NCBI GenBank assembly: GCA_014444615.1 | Contig: PVXE01000013.1 | Span: 1 to 64,000 of the forward strand | Length of the DNA: 64,000 bases | DNA from: Tagaea sp. CACIAM 22H2 | Lineage (GTDB): Bacteria; Pseudomonadota; Alphaproteobacteria; CACIAM-22H2 | Direction: 5' to 3' | In this document: positions 11,098 to 18,908 of the stretch, piece by piece | Position numbering within the stretch: position 1 is the first letter of the stretch | Layout: each line of letters starts with the position of its first letter | Translations under genes and position numbers: made by a program | The notes under the pieces: generated by a model | Seen by the model: only the letters and a program-made list of their open reading frames with translations | Databases searched by the model: none | What the model was told of the DNA's origin: nothing

Positions 11098-11849
11098 CCG
11101 TCTCGGGCAGCTCGTCCGCGCGCTTCTATTATTCGATGCCCTCGCCCTGCCCTTATCTCGAAGGGAAGATGGAACGGCGCATCTTCGTCGATCTCACCGG
11201 CCCGCAGGCCGTGTTGTCTTACGATCTTCTTTCCGAAGCCGGATTCCGCCGGTCGTTGGGCTTCGCCTATCGGCCCGCCTGCCCCGGCTGCAACGCGTGC
11301 GTTGCCGTGCGCATTCCGGTCGAACGCTTCGACCTTACCCGCCAATGGCGGCGCGTACTGGCGGCGAACGCGGACCTCACCGCGCAAATCCGCCCGGCGA
11401 TCGCGACGGCCGAGCAATACGCGCTGTTCTCGCGCTACCAAGTCGGCCGCCATCGCGACGGCGAGATGGCGCGGATGGATTTCGAGGATTACCGGACGAT
11501 GATCGAGGTCGGCGCCGCCGCCTCGCATGTCGTCGAGTTCCGCGACCGGCACGGCAATCTGATGGCCGGGTGTCTGGTCGACCGGATGGCGAGCGGCTTC
11601 TCGGCTGTCTATTCGTTCTACGAGCCCGAGACCCCGAAGCGTTCACTGGGTTCGTTCGTCGTTTTGTCGCTGGTCGACACGGCGCGCGCCGAGGGCCTTG
11701 CCCATGTCTATCTGGGCTATTGGATCGGCGAGAGCGATAAAATGGCCTACAAGGTGCGGTTCCAGCCGCTCGAGGCGCTGACCCGCGAAGGCTGGCGTGC
11801 GCTCGATACGCATGGCCGGATCGTCCAAAAGCCGGACGAGTTAGCCTGA
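11094..11849 (+). CDS. bpt: Aspartate/glutamate leucyltransferase (N-end rule)
   Basis: This cytosolic enzyme transfers leucine from Leu-tRNA to proteins with N-terminal Asp or Glu, marking them for ClpS/ClpAP degradation. The 251-residue protein has the ATE N-terminal domain with SPCPYLEGKMERRIF and the cysteine element CPGCNACVAVR. The C-terminal transferase domain has FYEPETPKRSLGSFV and GYWIGESDKMAYKVRFQP. The length and motifs fit the bacterial Bpt group, not the longer eukaryotic arginyltransferase. The ATG overlaps the RDD gene stop, a coupling that is widespread in alphaproteobacteria. A 163-base gap holding a promoter for the next gene follows. Confidence 0.95.
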   Translation: MTVSGSSSARFYYSMPSPCPYLEGKMERRIFVDLTGPQAVLSYDLLSEAGFRRSLGFAYRPACPGCNACVAVRIPVERFDLTRQWRRVLAANADLTAQIRPAIATAEQYALFSRYQVGRHRDGEMARMDFEDYRTMIEVGAAASHVVEFRDRHGNLMAGCLVDRMASGFSAVYSFYEPETPKRSLGSFVVLSLVDTARAEGLAHVYLGYWIGESDKMAYKVRFQPLEALTREGWRALDTHGRIVQKPDELA

Positions 11850-11887
11850 ATCACGGCGTTCCGGTTTCCGAACCCGCCCATCTTCGC

Positions 11888-11916
11888 TTGATATTCAGCG
11901 TTCCGCGCGCCATAAC
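11888..11916 (+). promoter_or_regulatory. Sigma-70-type promoter of TRAP binding-protein gene 1
   Basis: TTGATA at 11888-11893 and CATAAC at 11911-11916 are separated by exactly 17 bases, a good housekeeping promoter. It would give a leader of roughly 90 bases before the ATG at 12013. The same two hexamers, same spacing and the flanking TCTTC-CTTGATATTC string recur upstream of the second TRAP binding-protein gene at 13628. The conservation across the duplication supports it as functional. Confidence 0.7.
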
Positions 11917-12012
11917 AAAATGTCGGCGGCCGCAGATTAGCCGCGAGCGACGTGACCGGAAAGACAGCGCCGGCGCGGAAAATAGAACAGGGAACCCCGA
12001 GGGGAACCTGCA

Positions 12013-13110
12013 ATGCAGCGTCGTAAATTTCTGACAGCCGCTGGTGCTGGGCTCGCCGCAGTGCCGTTGGCCGCCCCCGCGATCGCGCAAGGCGTCGTCC
12101 GCTGGCGCATGGCGTCGAGCTTCGCCAGATCGCTCGACACGATCTACGGCGCGGCGGAAATTCTCGCCAACCGCGTCAAGGAAAGCTCGGGCGGCAAATT
12201 CGAGATCCGCGTCTTCGCGGCGGGCGAGATCGTCCCGGGTCTGCAGGTGCTCGACGCCGTGCAGGCCGGCACGGTCGAATGCGGGCACACCGCAAGTTAT
12301 TACTATGTCGACAAGGACCCGACTTTCGCATTCGACACCGCCATTCCGTTCGGCCTCAACTCGCGCCAGCAAACCGCGTGGATTCGCGCGGGCGGCGGCG
12401 GCGCGGCGCTCGCTGAGTTGTTCAAACAATATAACTGCCTCGCCTTCCCGACGGGCAACACGGGCGCCCAGATGGGCGGCTGGTTCCGCAAGGAGATCAA
12501 GACACCGGACGACCTCAAGGGCATCAAGATGCGCATCGGCGGCTTCGCCGGTCAGGTGATGACCAAGCTCGGTCTCGTGCCCCACCAACTCACCGCCGGC
12601 GACATCTACCCGGCGCTCGAAAAGGGCACGATCGACGCAGCCGAATGGGTCGGCCCATACGACGACGAAAAGCTCGGCTTCAACAAGGTCGCCCGCTACT
12701 ACTACTATCCGGGCTGGTGGGAAGGTGGGCCGCAGCTCTCCTCGCTCGTCAACGACAAGGCGTGGGAAAGCCTGTCGTCCGAGAATAAGTCGATCTTCCA
12801 AGCGGCGGCGTGGGAAGCGCACGCGGCCATGCAAGCCATGTACGACGCCCGGAACCCGGCGGCGCTGCACCGCTTGATGGCAGGCGGCACGCAGCTGCGC
12901 GCCTTCAGCCGCGATACGATGCTCGCCTGCCTGAAGGCAGCCAACGAGCTGTACGACGAAACGTCGGAAACGAACCCGCTGTTCAAGAAGATCTATGAGG
13001 ATTGGCGCCGTTTCCGCACGGACCAGTTCCAGTGGTTCCGCGTGAACGAGGCGGCCTACGACCAGTTCGTCAATTTGAATCTGTCGTCGAACCGGCCGCG
13101 CCGCGGCTAG
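12013..13110 (+). CDS. TRAP transporter substrate-binding protein, DctP family, copy 1
   Basis: A 365-residue periplasmic receptor for a TRAP transporter. The N-terminus MQRRKFLTAAGAGLAAVPLA followed by APAIAQG is a Tat signal with twin arginine, so the protein is exported folded. The mature part resembles the TakP group that binds 2-oxo acids and other organic acids. It shows FAAGEIVPGLQVLDAVQAG, GNTGAQMGGWFRKEI, KMRIGGFAGQVMTKLG and EWVGPYDDEKLGF. A clear promoter lies upstream and GAGGGGAACC precedes the ATG. Its partner permease is probably dctQM, encoded convergently at 14964-17184. It is paralogous to the gene at 13758. The ligand is not determinable here. Confidence 0.93.
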   Translation: MQRRKFLTAAGAGLAAVPLAAPAIAQGVVRWRMASSFARSLDTIYGAAEILANRVKESSGGKFEIRVFAAGEIVPGLQVLDAVQAGTVECGHTASYYYVDKDPTFAFDTAIPFGLNSRQQTAWIRAGGGGAALAELFKQYNCLAFPTGNTGAQMGGWFRKEIKTPDDLKGIKMRIGGFAGQVMTKLGLVPHQLTAGDIYPALEKGTIDAAEWVGPYDDEKLGFNKVARYYYYPGWWEGGPQLSSLVNDKAWESLSSENKSIFQAAAWEAHAAMQAMYDARNPAALHRLMAGGTQLRAFSRDTMLACLKAANELYDETSETNPLFKKIYEDWRRFRTDQFQWFRVNEAAYDQFVNLNLSSNRPRRG

Positions 13111-13481
13111 AAAACGATCCGCACGAACAACAGCCCGGCGAACAGCGCGAGCACCGAGCCCGCGACCGACACGCCGGCATAGAGTGCCGCGTTCGCGATA
13201 TCGCCGCGCTCGACGAGCGTCACGACATCGAGCGAGAACGCCGAAAACGTGGTGAACCCGCCGAGTATCCCCGTCGCGAAGAACAGGCGCAAGCCTTGCG
13301 CGGCGTCGCCTTTAAACGCGAGATAGCCCGCGATCAAACCCATCGCGAGCGAGCCTGCGAGATTCACCGCCATGGTGCCGTAGGGAAAATCCGTCCCGAG
13401 TTGGCGCGCCGCGGCGATATTGACGCCGTGGCGCAATGCCCCGCCGATGCCGGCCCCCACGAATACGATCAGATAACCCAC
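13107..13481 (-). CDS. crcB: Fluoride efflux channel CrcB/Fluc
   Basis: A 124-residue four-helix membrane protein that exports fluoride as a dual-topology dimer. Family motifs visible are GAGIGGALRHGVN, GTMAVNLAGSLAMGLIAGY and the central GILGGFTTFSAFSLDVV with the phenylalanine-box region. The GTG at 13481, preceded by AAGGAAAG, gives the usual CrcB length; an upstream in-frame start would add 19 non-conserved residues. The gene sits inverted between the two TRAP binding-protein genes, and its stop overlaps that of copy 1. No convincing fluoride riboswitch was found in its leader. Confidence 0.94.
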   Translation of the reverse strand: MGYLIVFVGAGIGGALRHGVNIAAARQLGTDFPYGTMAVNLAGSLAMGLIAGYLAFKGDAAQGLRLFFATGILGGFTTFSAFSLDVVTLVERGDIANAALYAGVSVAGSVLALFAGLLFVRIVF

Positions 13482-13627
13482 GATGCTTTCCTTTCGCTTG
13501 CCCGTGCGGTGATATACTCCATTTTTCCGGAGAACCATTCCCGCCCGGCCGATCGCTTGCCGCTTTCCCGTCGCCCCTCACGCGCCATCGGCCGACGATC
13601 TGCAGCACGGAATACCTCTATCTTCAC

Positions 13628-13656
13628 TTGATATTCCGCCGCCCAAAGTCCATAAC
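13628..13656 (+). promoter_or_regulatory. Sigma-70-type promoter of TRAP binding-protein gene 2
   Basis: TTGATA at 13628-13633 and CATAAC at 13651-13656 with a 17-base spacer reproduce exactly the promoter core found upstream of the first binding-protein gene. The predicted leader is about 95 bases. The spacer sequence itself differs, so the conserved hexamers look selected. The leader also shares CAGGGAACCCC near the gene start with copy 1. Confidence 0.7.
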
Positions 13657-13757
13657 CGGGTACTGGCCGATGACGAATTAATCGTCACAGTCAACGCGTT
13701 CGGGCTTCGATCCCGGCGCGAATGGACGAAACAGGGAACCCCAAGGAGACTCCTGCA

Positions 13758-14849
13758 ATGCAGCGTCGTAAATTTCTGACCGGGGCCGGTGTCGGCCTCG
13801 CCGCAGCACCTTTGGCCGCGCCGGCTCTGGCGCAAGGCCGTATCGAGTGGCGTATGGGCACATCCTGGCCGAAGGGCATGGGTGGCGTGCAGACCGGCGC
13901 CGAACGTCTGGCCGCGAATATCGGCCGTATGACCGATGGCAAGCTGACGATCCGCGTCTTTTCGGCCGGCGAAGTGGTCCCCGCCCTTCAAGGTTTCGAC
14001 GCCGTCTCGTCCGGGACGCTCGACTGCTACCACGATGCGTCCTACTACCATATCGGCAAGAACCAGGGCGCCCAGTTCTTCACCTGCGTGCCGTTCGGGT
14101 TCGCGGCGCACGAGCAAGCCGCCTGGATCAATTTCGGCGGCGGCCAAGCGTTGTGGGACAAGCTCTACGCCCAATACAATCTGAAGGCCTTCATCGCCGG
14201 CAATACGGGCACGCAGGCGCTCGGCTGGTACCGGACCGAGATCAAGTCCGTCGAAGACTACAAGGGCAAGAAGCTTCGCATGCCCGGCTGGGGCGGCGCG
14301 GTTCTCGCCAAGCTCGGCGCGCAGCAAGTCGTTCTGCCCGGCGGCGAAATCTTCGCCGCCCTCCAGTCCGGCGCCGTCGACGGCGCTGAGTGGATCGGGC
14401 CGTATAACGACCTCGCCCTTGGCTTCTACCAAGTCGCCAAGATCTGCTACGGCCCGGGTTTCCACGAACCGGGTTCGTCGCTGCAGTTCATGATGAACAA
14501 GGGCAAGTGGGACGCGCTGCCGAACGACCTCAAGGCCGCCGTCCAGGTCGCCTGCGGCTGGGCCCACGACGACATGTGGGCCGAGTACACGATGCGCTCC
14601 GCTGAAGCGATGAACGTGCTTCGCAACCAGCACCAGGTGCGGTTCTTGCGCACGCCGCGCGAGATCATCATCGCGTTGGGCAACGCGACCCGCGAATACC
14701 TCACCGAGGTGCGCGAAAAGGCGGATCCGGTGACCAAGGAGATCTTCGAGAGCTATCTGAAGGCGCGCGCGAGTCTCGTGCAGTACTCGCGTTTCGCCGA
14801 AGGCGCCTATCTCGACGCCCGCGGCCTGCCGTTCGACTACATCAAGTAA
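13758..14849 (+). CDS. TRAP transporter substrate-binding protein, DctP family, copy 2
   Basis: A 363-residue Tat-exported TRAP receptor. Its first residues MQRRKFLTGAG are nearly identical to copy 1, including at DNA level, while the mature proteins are diverged. Conserved pieces are FSAGEVVPALQGFDAVSSG, GNTGTQALGWYRTEIKS, KLRMPGWGGAVLAKLG and EWIGPYNDLALGFYQVAK, again placing it in the TakP-like organic-acid group. CAAGGAGACTCCTGCA precedes the ATG; an earlier in-frame ATG at 13722 would misplace the signal peptide. A strong terminator follows at 14884. It faces dctM, its probable permease partner. Confidence 0.93.
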   Translation: MQRRKFLTGAGVGLAAAPLAAPALAQGRIEWRMGTSWPKGMGGVQTGAERLAANIGRMTDGKLTIRVFSAGEVVPALQGFDAVSSGTLDCYHDASYYHIGKNQGAQFFTCVPFGFAAHEQAAWINFGGGQALWDKLYAQYNLKAFIAGNTGTQALGWYRTEIKSVEDYKGKKLRMPGWGGAVLAKLGAQQVVLPGGEIFAALQSGAVDGAEWIGPYNDLALGFYQVAKICYGPGFHEPGSSLQFMMNKGKWDALPNDLKAAVQVACGWAHDDMWAEYTMRSAEAMNVLRNQHQVRFLRTPREIIIALGNATREYLTEVREKADPVTKEIFESYLKARASLVQYSRFAEGAYLDARGLPFDYIK

Positions 14850-14883
14850 TCGAAAGGCGGTCGGACGAACGATCCGATCGGAA

Positions 14884-14916
14884 AAGGCCCAGGGAGCGAT
14901 CCCTGGGCCTTTTTTT
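14884..14916 (+). terminator. Rho-independent terminator after TRAP binding protein 2
   Basis: A perfect 12-base-pair stem, AAGGCCCAGGGA paired with TCCCTGGGCCTT around a GCGA loop, is followed by a run of T. It lies 34 bases after the binding-protein stop. It may also work for the convergent dctM transcript, because A residues flank the other side. Confidence 0.9.
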
Positions 14917-14963
14917 CGTTCGCGCGATCGCGGCGGCGGGCGCTTCGCCTCAGCCGCGCCCGA

Positions 14964-16634
14964 TCAATCCTCTTCCTCGGAATTGTAGCCTTCGGTTTCC
15001 GCGCCGGGACCGAAATCGTCCGCTTTGCGCTCCCCTTCCGGCACCAGCGGCGCCGAACGATAGATCATGTCCGGCAGCCACGTGGCGATCCGCGGCTCCG
15101 CGACGAGCACGAACAGCATGAGTATCTGAATCAACACGAAGGGAATGATGCCGCGATATATCTGCGCCGTCGTCACCAATTTCGACGCGACGCCGCGCAG
15201 ATAGAACAACGCGAAACCGAAAGGCGGCGTGAGGAAGCTGGTCTGCAAATTGACGCCGATCATGACCCCGAGCCAGACGGCATCGATGTCCATCTTCAGC
15301 AGCACGGGGCCGGCGATCGGCACGGTGATGAAGATGATCTCGAACGTGTCGAGGAAGAACCCCAGCAAGAACATCACGAACATGACCACGGCCAAAGCGC
15401 CGTAAGCACCGCCCGGCATGTCGGTCAGCCCGCGCTCGACCAAATGGTCGCCGCCCAGCCCGCGGAAGACCAGCGAGAAGATGGACGCGCCAAGCAGGAT
15501 CACGAACACCATCGAGCTGATCAAGGTCGTGCCGCGCACAGCGCCGAACATCGTGGCGGAAACTTCGCGCCGCAGTTCGGGAACCGCCATACACCAGACG
15601 AAACCGACGGCCACCGCCGCGACGAGTGCGGTCAGCAATCCGACGGCGCCCATCGTCCAGCCGAAGGCCACAAGCAGCGCGATAAATCCGATCCAGAACC
15701 AGAACAATCGCCGCTCCAGCTCTTCGCCATCCATCTCGCGGCCCAGACGTTCGCTGATCGCCTTGCTCAGCGTCAGCATGATGGCGCCCAGCGAGCCGAC
15801 GGACGCCGACTCCGTCGGCGTCGCGACGCCGGCGACGATCGACCCGAGCACCGCGATGATCAGCAGGATCGGCGGAATCAGCGCGATCACCACGCGCCGG
15901 CCCAACCCATCCTTCTCCGCTTCCGACATGACGATCGGCGGGCAGGATTTGGGATCGGTGAAGGCCTTGACGACGACCCAAACGATATAAAGCAGGGCCA
16001 AGCCGATACCGGGCAACATGCTGCCCGCGAAAAGATCGCCGACCGACACCGTATCAGGCGAAAAATTGCCCTTCGCCGCTTGCGCCGCCGAATTTGCACC
16101 CTGGAGGATGTCGGCGAGGAAGATCAGCACCGTCGACGGCGGAATGATCTGACCGAGCGTGCCGGAGGCGCAAATCACGCCTGTCGCCAAGCGCGGATCG
16201 TAGCCCGCGCGGAGCATCGCCGGCAGCGACAGCAAGCCCATCGTCACGACCGTGGCCCCGACGACGCCCGTCGATGCCGCCAGCAGCGCCCCGACGATCA
16301 CCACCGAAATCGCGAGGCCACCGCGCAGTGAACCGAACAATTGGCCCATGGTCGTCAGCAGGCGCTCGGCGATTCCGGACTTCTCCAGGACCATGCCCAT
16401 GAAGACGAACAGCGGCACCGCGACCAGCACCTCGTTGATCATCGTTCCGAAGAAACGCGACGGCAGCCCCCGGAGCAGCGCGTAGTCGAACGCGCCGAAG
16501 GAATGCCCGATGAAGCCGAAGATCAGCGAAGTGCCCCCGAGCGTGAACGCGACCGGGTAGCCGAACATGAGAGCCGCCACGATACCCGCGAAAAGGAGTA
16601 CCGAGAGAATCTCGCCGATAATGATGGGATCCAT
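14964..16634 (-). CDS. dctM: TRAP transporter large permease DctM
   Basis: The large membrane subunit of a TRAP transporter, which couples sodium gradients to organic-acid uptake. The 556-residue protein has the DctM family elements VPLFVFMGMVLEKSGIAERL, CASGTLGQIIPPSTVLIFL, GVATPTESASVG and NLQTSFLTPPFGFALFYLRG. It is over 100 residues longer than a standard DctM (about 430). The extra residues include a charged stretch (KAISERLGREMDGEELERR) plus two or three helices in the second half, and an acidic C-terminal tail. The start at 16634 is 13 bases after the dctQ stop. It likely serves the two binding proteins encoded convergently to its right end. Confidence 0.94.
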   Translation of the reverse strand: MDPIIIGEILSVLLFAGIVAALMFGYPVAFTLGGTSLIFGFIGHSFGAFDYALLRGLPSRFFGTMINEVLVAVPLFVFMGMVLEKSGIAERLLTTMGQLFGSLRGGLAISVVIVGALLAASTGVVGATVVTMGLLSLPAMLRAGYDPRLATGVICASGTLGQIIPPSTVLIFLADILQGANSAAQAAKGNFSPDTVSVGDLFAGSMLPGIGLALLYIVWVVVKAFTDPKSCPPIVMSEAEKDGLGRRVVIALIPPILLIIAVLGSIVAGVATPTESASVGSLGAIMLTLSKAISERLGREMDGEELERRLFWFWIGFIALLVAFGWTMGAVGLLTALVAAVAVGFVWCMAVPELRREVSATMFGAVRGTTLISSMVFVILLGASIFSLVFRGLGGDHLVERGLTDMPGGAYGALAVVMFVMFLLGFFLDTFEIIFITVPIAGPVLLKMDIDAVWLGVMIGVNLQTSFLTPPFGFALFYLRGVASKLVTTAQIYRGIIPFVLIQILMLFVLVAEPRIATWLPDMIYRSAPLVPEGERKADDFGPGAETEGYNSEEED

Positions 16635-16647
16635 TCGCCGTTTCCGT

Positions 16648-17184
16648 TCAGTGCGTCGAAGTGTTCGGCGCGAACTCGGTGCGCCCGCCCAGCACAAGAA
16701 GGCCGCGCGCGATCATGGCGAGACCTTGGAGGAAGATCGCCGCGCAGAACACGTGCAGCATCGACTTCAGGAACCAGATATTCGGCATCCCGCCGGGCTG
16801 CTGCGACACTTCATTGTTCATCCAGGAAAGCGCGACCATCGGCACCGACTCGTACGCGATCACGGCGGCGAAGGGCCAAAGCAGAATCAAAGTCCCGAAA
16901 ACATCGACCAGCGCGCGGCCGCGAAGCGACATATTGCCGTAAATGAGATCCACGCGCACATGGCCGCCATGGAGCAGCGTGTAGCCGGCACCCGCCAGGA
17001 ACACGATCGCGTGCATCCAAACGTAAAGTTCCTGCACCCAGGGTTCGCCCGTGCCCAGCGCATAGCGCATGTAGACGGTGGCGAAGCACACGAGCACGAT
17101 GCCAAGCGACAGCCACATCACGACGCGCCCAAGCCATTCGTTGATGGGTTCGACGACGCGCAATATCCCGGCTAGGAATGCCAA
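16648..17184 (-). CDS. dctQ: TRAP transporter small permease DctQ
   Basis: A 178-residue four-helix small TRAP subunit that pairs with DctM. Visible features are INEWLGRVVMWLSLGIVLVC, TGEPWVQELYVWMHAIVFLA and HGGHVRVDLIYG, the classic DctQ pattern. TTG at 17184 is taken as the start because GGGAGG lies 5 bases before it; an upstream in-frame codon would add 36 hydrophilic, cysteine-containing residues unlike the family. The 276 bases upstream hold no gene but contain a 9-base inverted repeat at 17264-17286. dctM follows after 13 bases. Confidence 0.92.
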   Translation of the reverse strand: MAFLAGILRVVEPINEWLGRVVMWLSLGIVLVCFATVYMRYALGTGEPWVQELYVWMHAIVFLAGAGYTLLHGGHVRVDLIYGNMSLRGRALVDVFGTLILLWPFAAVIAYESVPMVALSWMNNEVSQQPGGMPNIWFLKSMLHVFCAAIFLQGLAMIARGLLVLGGRTEFAPNTSTH

Positions 17185-17263
17185 TTGATCCTCCCAGTAC
17201 GAACGATACGGCCCTTCGGCGCGGCCCTGTTCCGCCCCGTGGCGCTGCGAAATCGCAGGAGGC

Positions 17264-17286
17264 TTGTACCCGCAGTTCGGGCACAA
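17264..17286. promoter_or_regulatory. Inverted repeat upstream of dctQ, possible operator
   Basis: TTGTACCCG and CGGGCACAA form 9-base arms with one mismatched pair around a 5-base spacer, centred about 90 bases upstream of the dctQ start. Its place in the otherwise empty 276-base gap before dctQM suggests a regulator site, but no regulator gene is adjacent. A transcript hairpin is an alternative. Confidence 0.35.
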
Positions 17287-17460
17287 GCGCAACGCACAAC
17301 GGCGGAAGTTTTCGCCGATGAACGGATTGTTTCCGTCGGGCGTCGCGATAGATCGGGCCGCGGCGGCACCCTATCCGGTCCTGAACTTGCGAAAACGGCC
17401 TACCGGCGCGGATCGCGTGAACGATACGCTAGAACGTCGCGGTTCTGCCCCGGCGCCGGA

Positions 17461-18051
17461 CTAGGCGCGCGAAACAAGCTTGCGATGAATGACTTCGACG
17501 AGCGCCACGCCCAGCGCGCCCTTCACGACAATGCCGGCGGCGAAGGGCATCAAGCCCAGCGCGACCGCCTTGTCGAAGCCCACGAAGGTTGCGAGCCACA
17601 GAACGCCCGGCACGAACAGGATCAAGCTGCCGAGCGCCATGGCGCCGGCGAGCCAAACGAGGCTCGAACCCCAACCGCGCTCGGCCAGCCAGCCGCACAG
17701 GCCGGCCGACAGAACGAAGCCGACGAGATAGCCGCCGGTCGTGCCCAACATATAGGCAAGACCGATCCCCTTCTCCGGCGTGCCGGCGAAGACCGGGAAA
17801 CCGACGGCACCCTGCGCCAGATAGAACAGCACCGTCGCCATACCCAAGCGCGCGCCATAGGCGAAACCGATCACCAGCACCACGAGGGACTGCATCGTCA
17901 TCGGCACCGGCCACATCGGCACCTGCGCCTTCGCCGACGCCCAGAGCAGCGCCGAGCCAAGCGCCACGAGGGCCGCCTTGCGCAGCAAATCGCGCTCGCG
18001 CGCGGGCCAAAGAAGATCGACGAGCGGAGCGTGGGTCGCGGCGAGACGCAT
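17461..18051 (-). CDS. bioY: Biotin transporter BioY
   Basis: A 196-residue integral membrane protein of the BioY family, the substrate-specific S-component for biotin uptake. Characteristic stretches are QVPMWPVPMTMQSLVVLVIG, GAVGFPVFAG and LGTTGGYLVGFVLSAGLCGW, with six hydrophobic helices. No bioM or bioN ATPase and transmembrane genes are adjacent. It either works alone or uses a shared energising module. A ribosome binding site GGAG precedes the ATG. No BioR-like operator was seen in the 66 bases upstream. Confidence 0.93.
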   Translation of the reverse strand: MRLAATHAPLVDLLWPARERDLLRKAALVALGSALLWASAKAQVPMWPVPMTMQSLVVLVIGFAYGARLGMATVLFYLAQGAVGFPVFAGTPEKGIGLAYMLGTTGGYLVGFVLSAGLCGWLAERGWGSSLVWLAGAMALGSLILFVPGVLWLATFVGFDKAVALGLMPFAAGIVVKGALGVALVEVIHRKLVSRA

Positions 18052-18117
18052 GGAAGATTTCTCCGGAGATGAAGTCTTAAAACGGCTTAACCCGGCATCG
18101 CGCCGGATGCAACTGGG

Positions 18118-18765
18118 TCAGCCCCAGACGCGCACCGGGCCGGTATCGATATGGATGAAGTCGGAGCGCGGATACTGCCCCACCCCGCCCGCCTGAAGCT
18201 GAACGGCGACCTGGCGCAAGGCGCGGGTCGAACGGCTGGCAAGGTCGATATCGACCGCGCGGGCATGCAGATGGAAGGAATTGCGCGCCACACCGCCCTG
18301 CTTGCGCGCGGCCGCGTTCGTCTTCGGCGAACGATAGGCCGAAATGACGCGCCACGGCTCCGACACATCCAGGCGCTGCTGCATCTCCCACATGATGTCG
18401 TAAAGCTTGGGGTCCATATGCGCCACGACGCCCGCGCGATGGTCGCGCAGCACCCGGTCCAGGCGCTGCAACGCCTCGGGCAGGTAATTGCCATCGCGCC
18501 AATAAACCGCGTCGAAACGCTCGCCCGTGTTGACGACTTGCAAGCTCAGTGACCGCTGACCGGCCGGGCGCAGCGGCACGGGGCCCGAGGGCGGCCCCAA
18601 ATTGCGCGCGGGCTTCGGATTGGCGGCGGCAATGCGTTTGGCCGCCGCCTTCTTCTTGTCGGTGGCGGCTTCGGCGAGATTGGGCCCAAAGCCGACCAAA
18701 CCGGCCGCCAAACCGCCGATCAATAGGCGGCGGCGATACGAATTGTCGGGCTGATCGAAATCCAC
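18118..18765 (-). CDS. DUF882 (YcbK/MepK-like) peptidoglycan peptidase
   Basis: A roughly 215-residue protein of the DUF882 branch of the M15 zinc peptidases. The N-terminus YRRRLLIGGLAAG followed by AEAA suggests a Tat-type signal. A Lys/Ala/Pro-rich linker precedes the catalytic domain, which contains RVISAYRSPKTNAAAR, the metal-binding FHLHARAVDIDL and a terminal DFIHIDTGPVRVWG. In E. coli the relative MepK cleaves 3-3 cross-links in murein and its gene neighbours ldtD. Here too an L,D-transpeptidase gene lies directly upstream. The start is uncertain: GTG at 18765 is used, and an in-frame upstream GTG at 18864 would add 33 residues. Confidence 0.85.
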   Translation of the reverse strand: MDFDQPDNSYRRRLLIGGLAAGLVGFGPNLAEAATDKKKAAAKRIAAANPKPARNLGPPSGPVPLRPAGQRSLSLQVVNTGERFDAVYWRDGNYLPEALQRLDRVLRDHRAGVVAHMDPKLYDIMWEMQQRLDVSEPWRVISAYRSPKTNAAARKQGGVARNSFHLHARAVDIDLASRSTRALRQVAVQLQAGGVGQYPRSDFIHIDTGPVRVWG

Positions 18766-18908
18766 TGGCCTCGCGTCCCCGTACGACAAGATATGCGCAG
18801 AATGCACATCTGCCTTTACCGAGGCAAGCGCGAAGAAATATCTTGAAACAGCGCCATAAGGCACTGCTTTAAAAAGATTTTAGGATCTTCTGGAACACGC
18901 CGTAACGA

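Noticed and set aside
13482..13620. Fluoride riboswitch in the crcB leader
   Set aside because: A small CTCC/GGAG hairpin is present, but the conserved GGCGATGG-type core and pseudoknot partner could not be matched.
18052..18117. BioR operator upstream of bioY
   Set aside because: No TTATAGATAA-like sequence occurs in the intergenic bases.
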